Shown: positions 1-5,079 of the stretch, in pieces | Position numbering within the stretch: position 1 is the stretch's first letter | How the letters are laid out: every line of letters starts with the position of its first letter | NCBI GenBank assembly: GCA_002702965.1 | Contig: PADE01000200.1 | Location: 19,364-24,442 of the forward strand | Origin: Planctomycetaceae bacterium | Lineage (GTDB): Bacteria; Planctomycetota; Planctomycetia; Pirellulales; Pirellulaceae | Direction of reading: 5' to 3' | DNA: 5,079 nucleotides | Translations under genes and position numbers: made by a program | The notes under the pieces: generated by a model | What the model was told of the DNA's origin: nothing | The model's database searches: none | The model's input: only the letters and a program-made list of their open reading frames with translations

Positions 1-173
1 CGTCCATGCGCTTTCTGAAATATTGCCGCGGCAAGCTAACACATGCCGCGCAGAGCGTCAACGCGGACCAAACGGGCGTAGTCGCCGGCCTGGCGCTGCG
101 ATGTCACCAGATCGACCGGTCTCGATTCAATCGGAGAGATGGTCCCCGATGTGGTTGAACGGCTGTTGGACAT
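1..173 (-). pseudogene. N-terminal start of an acyltransferase-3-like membrane protein, interrupted by in-frame TAG; runs off left edge
   Basis: Reading leftward from an ATG at 173-171, the frame encodes 45 residues (start MSNSRSTT, end RLVRVDALRGMC) and then meets TAG at 38-36. The same frame continues to the window edge as LAAAIFQKAHG. Across the stop the pattern is LRG, three positions, then a small/hydrophobic run ending in F-Q. This matches in spacing the first transmembrane segment of acyltransferase-3 (OafA/YrhL-like) proteins, which usually read like LRGIAALAVVLFH. These enzymes acylate surface sugars at the inner membrane. Two lesions stand out: the TAG falls where a small residue is expected, and the normally conserved His at the end of the segment is Gln. 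An AGGA (188-185) lies 11 nt before the ATG, the same arrangement as before the aminotransferase gene. Only the N-terminus is visible, so the family call rests on a short motif; a DUF5009-type DALRG protein or a chance ORF remain possible. Confidence 0.4.
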
Positions 174-206
174 ATTCGTTGCTGTCCTGTGGTTGACGGT
201 CAGTGC

Positions 207-215
207 TGATACACT
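207..215 (+). promoter_or_regulatory. Possible extended -10 promoter element
   Basis: The bases TGATACACT fit an extended -10 (TGn followed by TACACT, four of six matches to TATAAT). A TTGACG at 193-198 is too close (11 nt) to act as its normal -35. If used, transcription would begin near 222, which would exclude the GTG at 216 as a start and favour the ATG at 264. It lies in the divergent gap between the acyltransferase remnant and the dehydrogenase gene, where a promoter is expected. The match is weak and could be chance. Confidence 0.2.
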
Positions 216-263
216 GTGACGGAATCAACGCCGCGGTTGTCCATTGCGACGGGCACAGAGAAA

Positions 264-1355
264 ATGTCTGGAAGTCAATCCTGGTCAACCTACGATCGAC
301 GGCAGACCTACGAATGGAATTATGCGCGCGCCCCGGATCCTGTTGAGGTTGAGGTCCCCCAAGTTGTTGGTCGATGGAATTTCTGCGGTTTGCCAGTCGA
401 CTCTCCGTTGGGAATTCCGGCGGGTCCGTTGCTGAACCGAAAGTGGTGTCTCTATTACGCAAGTCTGGGATTTGACGTACTCACCTACAAAACGGTGCGC
501 AGCCGGGCTCACGACTGTTATCAAAGACCCAATTTGCAGCCGGTCCTGGTGTCGGCACAGCTGACGGGTAACGAGATCCAGGTGTCGGCGACGGACTCGA
601 TGCGGGGGAGTTGGGCGGTCTCATTTGGGATGCCTTCGCGCAGCCCCGACGTGTGGCGTGTGGACGTCGAACGGACGCGAGACGCATTGCCTGCTAAGAA
701 AAGACTGTCGGTTTCCGTGGTCGCTACGGTGCAGCCCGATTGGTCGATCGACGCAGTTGCCGAAGACTACGCACAGTGTGCGCGTTGGGCAGTTGAAAGC
801 GGTGCCGATTGTATTGAAACGAATTTCTCTTGCCCCAACGTAGCTACGTGTGATGGGCAGTTATACCAGGAACCAGCGGCGGCTGGCATCGTTGCGGCAA
901 CGGTTCGCGACGCGATCGGGGGTGTGCCCTACATCATCAAGGTGGGTCATCTCCGGTCCCAGGCAGATGGCGTCACACTACTCGATGCCGTTGCCCCTTA
1001 TGTGGACGCGATTTCGATGACCAATAGCATTGCCACAACCGTACAAGGTGCGGCAAACCAGATGTTGTTTGACGGTCAGAAAAGGGGCATTTGTGGGGCG
1101 GGTATCGCGACCGCGTCGATCGATCAGACGAGTTGGATGGCACAGTTGATTGGCCAGCGCAAGGCAGACATTCGCTTGATTGGTGTCGGTGGAATAGGCA
1201 GCCTCGTCGAAGTGAATCAATATTTGGATGCGGGCGCACACGCCGTGCAACTGGCAACGGCCGCCATGACGGATCCAGAGATTGGCTTGAAACTCAGGCG
1301 GTCAATGACCGATTCATCATGGCGCGGTGGATGCGATACGAATAGAAGCCAGTGA
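264..1355 (+). CDS. Dihydroorotate dehydrogenase-like FMN-dependent TIM-barrel oxidoreductase
   Basis: Encodes 363 residues from ATG 264; an in-frame GTG at 216 would add 16 residues of low-complexity character. The family is a cytosolic alpha/beta barrel that binds FMN and oxidises or reduces a ring C-C bond. Visible motifs: an early AGPLLN glycine-rich loop (53-58), Lys76 in TYKT, NFSCPN (187-192), Lys226 in IIKVG, TNS (253-255), and the phosphate-binding VGGIGS (308-313) followed by GAHAVQLAT. Cys190 sits where class 1 dihydroorotate dehydrogenases carry the catalytic Cys; class 2 enzymes have Ser. Compared with Lactococcus DHODA as I remember it, Lys43, Asn127, Cys130, Asn132, Asn193 and Ser194 have counterparts, but the position of Asn67 (before M-G-L) is Val119 in VSFGM. 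The protein is longer than the usual ~310 residues, mostly at the N-terminus and around 80-120. No pyrimidine gene is nearby; the next gene is an aminotransferase 16 nt on. The fold is secure. True dihydroorotate activity is doubtful, so I give no symbol. Confidence 0.85.
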   Translation: MSGSQSWSTYDRRQTYEWNYARAPDPVEVEVPQVVGRWNFCGLPVDSPLGIPAGPLLNRKWCLYYASLGFDVLTYKTVRSRAHDCYQRPNLQPVLVSAQLTGNEIQVSATDSMRGSWAVSFGMPSRSPDVWRVDVERTRDALPAKKRLSVSVVATVQPDWSIDAVAEDYAQCARWAVESGADCIETNFSCPNVATCDGQLYQEPAAAGIVAATVRDAIGGVPYIIKVGHLRSQADGVTLLDAVAPYVDAISMTNSIATTVQGAANQMLFDGQKRGICGAGIATASIDQTSWMAQLIGQRKADIRLIGVGGIGSLVEVNQYLDAGAHAVQLATAAMTDPEIGLKLRRSMTDSSWRGGCDTNRSQ

Positions 1356-1356
1356 A

Positions 1357-1360
1357 AGGA
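1357..1360 (+). promoter_or_regulatory. Ribosome binding site deciding the aminotransferase start
   Basis: AGGA (within AAAGGA) lies 11 nt before the ATG at 1372 and just after the TGA (1353-1355) of the dehydrogenase gene. It supports ATG 1372 over the in-frame ATG at 1360, which it abuts, and over the GTG at 1327, which would overlap the upstream gene by 29 nt. Confidence 0.4.
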
Positions 1361-1371
1361 TGGATAGAGCG

Positions 1372-2664
1372 ATGTCGCAAGTTACCGAGCACTTCACGCG
1401 AGCTTGCCGAGCGTTGGCGGGCGGCGTGTCATCCTCGACCCGTGTCAATCAGGCGTTGGGTCATGCGATGAAGTTCGATCGCGCTTCGGGCTGTCGAATT
1501 TGGGATCTGGACGGCCGCGAGTACCTGGATTTATGCTGTAGCCACGGCGCGACAATGCTGGGTCATGGAGACCCTCGAGTACAGCGATCGGTTGAGCGTG
1601 TCTTAGCGCGAGGTGCTGCGTGTTCGTATGAAAATGAACTTCACACCGAACTGGCGGAGTTACTATGTGAAACGATTCCGAGCCTGGAACGAGTTCGGTT
1701 TACCGGTTCAGGGACGGAGGCCACGATGCACTGTATCCGGTTGGCTCGAGCCGTGACAGACCGTCATTTGTTGCTTCGATTCGAGGGTAATTTTCACGGG
1801 TACCATGACCAAGTCATGTTTGGGTCGACGGAGTCGGGCACATTTCATCCCGCGCTGCAGCCGCAGTCGTCGGGCATCGTGCCGGGATTGGCGCAGCACA
1901 TTGTCCAGATTCCGTACAATCGTCCGGACCTTGTCGACGCAGCATTTTCCCGCTTCGGTGACCAATTGGCAGCAGCGATCTGTGAACCGATTTACTACAA
2001 CGCCGGGTGTGTCGTTCCGACCGCGGAATTTATGCAGACGCTTCGCAGTTGTGCCACGGAACACGGTACGGTCCTGATCTTTGACGAAGTATTGAGCTCA
2101 TTTCGCGTCTGTGCTGGTGGGGCGCAACAGTACCTGGGCATTACTCCTGATCTGTGCACTCTGGGAAAGGCCGTCGGCGGGGGTTATCCCCTGAGTGTTT
2201 TTGGTGGTCGCGCTGACCTGATGCAGCGGTTGATGCCTGAAGGCGATTGTCAGCACAGCGGCACCTATAACGGACACCCGGTCGTGATTGCCGCGGCTTT
2301 AGCGGCTCTGCACGCCTACCGTGAGGATGATTTCTACACCCACATCGAAGCCGTGGCGACGCGACTTTACAATGGAATGCGGCAGCTGTTCGAACGCCGC
2401 GGTTTACCGATTCGGATTCAAGGACTCGGTGCTCGATTTGGGATTTATTGTGGCCTAACCGAAGAAGTGCGAAGCTACCAGGACACACTCCCGCACGACC
2501 GCGCCATGATGTTGCGACTCATCGCTGCGGCAATCGAGGAAGGTGTTTACTTTCACGACTACGGTGGCGCTGCTTGCCATCACGGATTCTGCGCTGCGAC
2601 GACGTTACAGGATGTGGATGAGATCCTCGCTCGGCTGGGGCGAGCCGTTGAGCAACTGACGTGA
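1372..2664 (+). CDS. Class III PLP-dependent aminotransferase, glutamate-1-semialdehyde aminomutase-like
   Basis: Encodes 430 residues from ATG 1372, the usual length for HemL-type enzymes (alternatives: GTG 1327, ATG 1360). The fold-type I PLP enzyme is complete: GGVSSSTR near residue 17, GSGTEA (112-117) for the cofactor phosphate, FHGYHD (141-146), CEP (204-206), FDEV with Asp238 contacting the PLP pyridine nitrogen, and Lys266 in TLGKAVGGGYP as the Schiff-base lysine, then SGTYNGHP (296-303). The stretch around FDEV and the lysine closely resembles HemL (F-D-E-V-x-x-x-F-R-V then GGAQ). The HemL gating-loop region and the EPV-A-GN motif differ: here it is EPIYYNAGCVVP. The C-terminus has CHHGFC (402-407) before a normal class III tail. 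It most likely moves or transfers an amino group on a small aldehyde or keto substrate in the cytosol. Tight coupling to the dehydrogenase gene suggests a shared pathway. Housekeeping HemL for tetrapyrrole synthesis is possible, but the motif changes and sugar-locus setting make a specialised paralogue more likely. Confidence 0.88.
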   Translation: MSQVTEHFTRACRALAGGVSSSTRVNQALGHAMKFDRASGCRIWDLDGREYLDLCCSHGATMLGHGDPRVQRSVERVLARGAACSYENELHTELAELLCETIPSLERVRFTGSGTEATMHCIRLARAVTDRHLLLRFEGNFHGYHDQVMFGSTESGTFHPALQPQSSGIVPGLAQHIVQIPYNRPDLVDAAFSRFGDQLAAAICEPIYYNAGCVVPTAEFMQTLRSCATEHGTVLIFDEVLSSFRVCAGGAQQYLGITPDLCTLGKAVGGGYPLSVFGGRADLMQRLMPEGDCQHSGTYNGHPVVIAAALAALHAYREDDFYTHIEAVATRLYNGMRQLFERRGLPIRIQGLGARFGIYCGLTEEVRSYQDTLPHDRAMMLRLIAAAIEEGVYFHDYGGAACHHGFCAATTLQDVDEILARLGRAVEQLT

Positions 2665-2790
2665 GCCGAGCAGCCCCTGTCGCATGGCGAACTGTTGTAC
2701 CGACCGAGTTGCGGCAGGCCCTCTCGATGACCTGAAGTCCTGAACGCCACGACCAGAAAGCAGGCGGATGCTGTGCGGCCGAGTGATGAT

Positions 2791-2820
2791 TGGCGTTTGG
2801 ATACGCCACCCGTTCGTGGC
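2791..2820. terminator. Weak hairpins in the convergent gap, possible terminator
   Basis: In the 186-nt gap between two converging genes, TGGCG (2791-2795) can pair with CGCCA (2804-2808) over an 8-nt loop. GCCAC (2805-2809) can alternatively pair with GTGGC (2816-2820) over a 6-nt loop. The two share bases and exclude each other. Both stems are only 5 bp and neither is followed by a T run on either strand, so an intrinsic terminator is not well supported. The rest of the gap (2665-2850) shows no gene. Confidence 0.2.
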
Positions 2821-2850
2821 AACGGTTGGTCTGTCGCTCTAAGATTCAGC

Positions 2851-3678
2851 TTATGCAGCTGGTCGCATCGATGAAGGCCGTTCCTTTTTGGAATCCGATT
2901 CTCGACGTGACGTTTCCCCGTGTTGCATTTCCCAAAGCCGCCCTTGGCGAATAAAGGTATTGAAGAAGGCGGTCAACATACAGACCTGCAAGCCTGCCAG
3001 TCCGTCGCGAAAACCACCGCGCAACATATAGAGATGCACAAACCTCAGCAGTGGGCGAAAGAAGAGGCTGCTGAATGAGGCTCGCTTTCCATCTGCCCAG
3101 ACATGCTTGGCGCTCAGATGGGTATATTTGATTCGTTTGTCGAGGTAGTGGTCATAGGTGCGTACCGTGTAGTGAATAAGTCGTTCGCGAAGCCAGCGTG
3201 TTCGTCGCCGATCGGCGTCGATTTCTTCATGAACCGGTCGTTCACCATAGCGGCATCGATCGCGGCGAATCAGTCGACATACATCGTCTGTGTTCCATCC
3301 CGAGAACTTGATTTCGTTGCCCAGGAAGAAATTGCGACGATACACCCAGTAGGCGTCAACATCGTCTGGGGGTGACTCGAGTACTTCGCGAATCTCGGCC
3401 GCCAGTGATGGGGTAACGCGTTCGTCTGCGTCGAGGATCAAGACCCACGGGTGCTGCGCCTGCGGGATTGCCCAGTTCTTGAAGTCCGCGAAGCCAACAA
3501 ACTCTCGCTCGATCAGTCGGAGATCCTCTTGCCGCCGTACTATTTCCAGTGTTCGATCGACCGATCCCGAGTCGGCCACCAGAATTTCGTCCGCGAGTAG
3601 CCGAGCGGAGTCCACGCACTCCTGAATATTGCGTTCTTCGTCGCGACAGGGAATCAGTATCGTGAGTTTTTCGGGCAT
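2851..3678 (-). CDS. Family 2 glycosyltransferase, WaaE/KdtX-like (LOS beta-1,4-glucosyltransferase group)
   Basis: Encodes 275 residues reading left from ATG 3678-3676 to TAA 2853-2851. It starts directly with the first strand of a GT-A fold, MPEKLTILIPCRDEERNI. Other motifs are DSGSVDRT (36-43) binding the nucleotide, LDADER (82-87) with the metal-binding D-x-D, RRNFFLGNEIKFSGW (114-128) followed by a conserved TDD, and VHEEI (149-153). KRIKYTHLSAKHVWADG (181-197) and a hydrophobic, amphipathic C-terminal part (205-248) probably dock it on the inner face of the membrane. This order of motifs is characteristic of the WaaE-like branch that adds a sugar to the lipopolysaccharide inner core. 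The donor sugar cannot be read from sequence. The tail after about 252 is charged and probably disordered. The frame stays open upstream to an ATG at 3951, but that extension is rich in Ser, Arg and Pro, has no family motif and looks like the antisense of the opposite-strand frame. An in-frame ATG at 3699 is a minor alternative. Confidence 0.9.
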   Translation of the reverse strand: MPEKLTILIPCRDEERNIQECVDSARLLADEILVADSGSVDRTLEIVRRQEDLRLIEREFVGFADFKNWAIPQAQHPWVLILDADERVTPSLAAEIREVLESPPDDVDAYWVYRRNFFLGNEIKFSGWNTDDVCRLIRRDRCRYGERPVHEEIDADRRRTRWLRERLIHYTVRTYDHYLDKRIKYTHLSAKHVWADGKRASFSSLFFRPLLRFVHLYMLRGGFRDGLAGLQVCMLTAFFNTFIRQGRLWEMQHGETSRRESDSKKERPSSMRPAA

Positions 3679-3949
3679 GCGTCCAGTTGCGACAACCATA
3701 CGGCAGAACAAAGCAAAAGTGTCAGACACGGTCCCACAATCGGCCATCCGAAACAAGACGAGATTCGAGTCGGTTGCCGCATTGTTAGAAGCCGTTTTCC
3801 GTCTTGACCCAATCGGTGACGGGGGGCTACCCTCTCGTGACCTGACCGGCAGGTTGAACTTCTGGCTGAGCCAGTGGTTACAACAAACTGGGCCCGGGGA
3901 TTTCGCCGTCTTCAGACGGATGCAGGTGCTGGAGGGTGACGCCTTTCCC
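3679..3949 (+). other. Coding-like stretch in frame with the GT-B gene: N-terminal extension or divergent promoter region
   Basis: This 271-nt interval between the divergent glycosyltransferase starts has no stop in the frame of the rightward gene. That frame is open from 3626, after a TGA at 3623-3625. In-frame starts are ATG 3677, GTG 3719, ATG 3920 and ATG 3950. The translation reads like protein, for example SVAALLEAVFRLDPIGDG, then GRLNFWLSQWLQQTG and GDFAVFRRMQVLEG. Its second codon positions look A/T-rich and its first positions G/C-rich, the usual coding pattern. The opposite strand shows the reverse. I see no convincing promoter here. Either the GT-B protein carries about 75-91 extra N-terminal residues of unrecognised function, or this is regulatory DNA that happens to be open. 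Confidence 0.45.
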
Positions 3950-5079
3950 ATGCAGAAGTTCTATCTATTTGACCCATCTCTAGAGTCGATCGGCGGCCAC
4001 CACTTCGATTACGCGCTCCAAGTAGGAACCGCCGCCGAAGAGCTGGGATTCGAGGTTGTACTCGCAACACATCGGCGATTTCGGGATGCTCTCGGCATCC
4101 CGGCGACCTGGCACCGCGTGGCAGCCTTTCGATATACGACCTACACTCGACATACCGACCTTGTTGGCAGTTCCGACACGTCGGGCTTTTCCAATAAGCC
4201 CCGTTTGCGCCGCGGGCTTCGACGGCTGCGCGAGGATGTTCGTAAGCCTCTCGATCGACTGGGTGGGGTGCTTGGTTGGAACGGTCGGCGCGCCCGGGTC
4301 AAGGCGTTTGCAAATGGGTTGTCTCGTGTGTTTCGTCTGTTTCGGCCTCAACTGCGAGATTTCTTATTTGTGCCAACCTTATCGGACTTGGATCTGATCG
4401 GTTTGGTGGAACACTTTCATGGGAGGCCAAGCTCTTGCACGCTTAACTGGAATCTGCAATTCCACTACGAGTTGTTCGATGCCGACGAACTGAGATCTGG
4501 GCAGTGGCGTCAGAAACTAGCGCTTCACAGTCAAATGTTTCAGCGGATGCTGCAATCCTCCCCACCAGGACGTCTGAGTCTGTATACAACGACCGAACAA
4601 CTGGCTGAGCAATACAATGCAATGAACGTTGGCCGTTTTCAACCGCTGTGTTATCCGATCAGCCGTCGATTTCTCGACCATCGGGCGGTCGATTGCGAGG
4701 GTCCCTTGCGGATTACGTGTCCGGGTGCAATTCGAGCTGAAAAGGGGCAAGCGGAACTAGCCGATCTGTTGGGTTCGGCGGACGAATTTTCCACTGGGCG
4801 GTGGAAATTACGTGTCCAGTCGAATAAGTCCTGGTTCCAGTTACCCGATCCAATGTCGGCTCCCAACGTAGCGACGAGTCCGGAAGCTACGGGGGTTGAG
4901 TATACGGCCCATCCGCTCTCACCGAATGAGTATGCGGATTTCATTCTTGCCAGTGATGTCGGTTTGTTGTTGTACGACCGCCACCGTTACATCGCGCGCC
5001 GCGCGGGCGTGTTGGGCGAGTTCTTGACCGCCGGTGTGCCCGTGTTAGTGACAGCCGGGTGTTGGCTATCGGATCAGCT
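3950..5079 (+). CDS. GT-B (GT4-like) glycosyltransferase, 3' end beyond window
   Basis: 376 residues are visible from ATG 3950; no stop occurs before the window end, so the C-terminus is missing. The N-terminus MQKFYLFDPSL is a Rossmann first strand leading into the acceptor-side loop IGGHHFDYA (14-22), then a helix and second strand (GFEVVLATH). The C-terminal domain opens with ITCPGAIRAEKG (255-266), resembling the G-x-x-R-x-E-K-G donor-binding segment of GT4 enzymes. It reaches ASDVGLLLYD (334-343) and GVLGEFLTAGVPVLV (353-367), where Glu357 fits a conserved acidic residue of the family's nucleotide-sugar site. A basic linker (83-116, many Arg) may contact membrane or acceptor. It probably transfers a sugar from a nucleotide donor during surface glycan assembly; the sugar is unknown. 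The Met just before the first strand supports 3950 as the start, and a GGAGG (3931-3935) lies 14 nt upstream, rather far. The frame is open and coding-like back to 3677, so a longer protein is a real alternative. Confidence 0.8.
   Translation, partial: MQKFYLFDPSLESIGGHHFDYALQVGTAAEELGFEVVLATHRRFRDALGIPATWHRVAAFRYTTYTRHTDLVGSSDTSGFSNKPRLRRGLRRLREDVRKPLDRLGGVLGWNGRRARVKAFANGLSRVFRLFRPQLRDFLFVPTLSDLDLIGLVEHFHGRPSSCTLNWNLQFHYELFDADELRSGQWRQKLALHSQMFQRMLQSSPPGRLSLYTTTEQLAEQYNAMNVGRFQPLCYPISRRFLDHRAVDCEGPLRITCPGAIRAEKGQAELADLLGSADEFSTGRWKLRVQSNKSWFQLPDPMSAPNVATSPEATGVEYTAHPLSPNEYADFILASDVGLLLYDRHRYIARRAGVLGEFLTAGVPVLVTAGCWLSDQ

Noticed and set aside
3..158. Plus-strand open frame entering from the left edge (MRFLKYCRG, ending at TGA 156-158)
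   Set aside because: It competes with the minus-strand frame, which has a recognisable DALRG motif and a plausible ribosome site; the plus frame shows no motif.
1708..2488. Minus-strand frames opposite the aminotransferase (1708-2064, 2141-2488)
   Set aside because: Arg/His/Ser-rich antisense translations of a complete, motif-bearing gene.
2665..2850. Search for a small gene, RNA gene or repeat in the convergent gap
   Set aside because: No frame with a credible start and protein-like content, no tRNA-like fold and no repeat was seen; only weak hairpins.
3679..3951. Extension of the minus-strand GT2 gene to the ATG at 3951
   Set aside because: The added residues are Ser/Arg/Pro-rich, carry no family motif, and the codon-position pattern favours the opposite strand. 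The GT-A fold starts cleanly at MPEKL.
4056..4397. 113-codon plus-strand frame inside the GT-B gene
   Set aside because: It is an out-of-frame shadow; the GT-B frame through the same bases is continuous and carries the family motifs.
4517..4944. Minus-strand frames at 4517-4750 and 4651-4944
   Set aside because: Both are antisense to the GT-B gene, with no motif or start signal.

Overview
The window looks like part of a cell-surface polysaccharide or lipopolysaccharide locus from a Gram-negative-type bacterium. Base composition (moderately high G+C), weak or missing Shine-Dalgarno sites, GTG starts and the style of the glycosyltransferases would fit a planctomycete such as a Rhodopirellula relative. 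That assignment is inferred from overall character, not from a marker gene.

Layout, left to right. (1) On the minus strand, running off the left edge, is the start of what looks like a membrane acyltransferase (acyltransferase-3 type). An in-frame TAG interrupts it inside its signature motif, so it is probably a broken gene. (2) Reading right from about 264 are two tightly packed genes: a dihydroorotate-dehydrogenase-like FMN barrel enzyme and a class III, PLP-dependent aminotransferase related to glutamate-1-semialdehyde aminomutase. Their spacing (16 nt, or an overlap if the most upstream start is used) implies one operon. (3) A convergent gap of 186 nt (2665-2850) holds only weak hairpins. 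(4) On the minus strand is a family 2 glycosyltransferase of the WaaE/KdtX-like (lipooligosaccharide beta-1,4-glucosyltransferase-like) group. (5) Divergent from it, reading right and cut by the window end, is a GT-B (GT4-like) glycosyltransferase. The 271 nt between the two glycosyltransferases are open and coding-like in the frame of the GT-B gene, so that gene may start much further upstream.

Working together: the two glycosyltransferases and the acyltransferase remnant are typical of a glycan assembly and decoration cluster. The dehydrogenase/aminotransferase pair is the unusual part. Both keep most catalytic residues, but the dehydrogenase appears to have lost one substrate-anchoring Asn and neither gene sits in a pyrimidine or haem context here. 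I infer, without proof, that the pair makes or modifies a small amino-bearing building block for the locus. The hexamer CGATCG is also strongly over-represented (11 copies).
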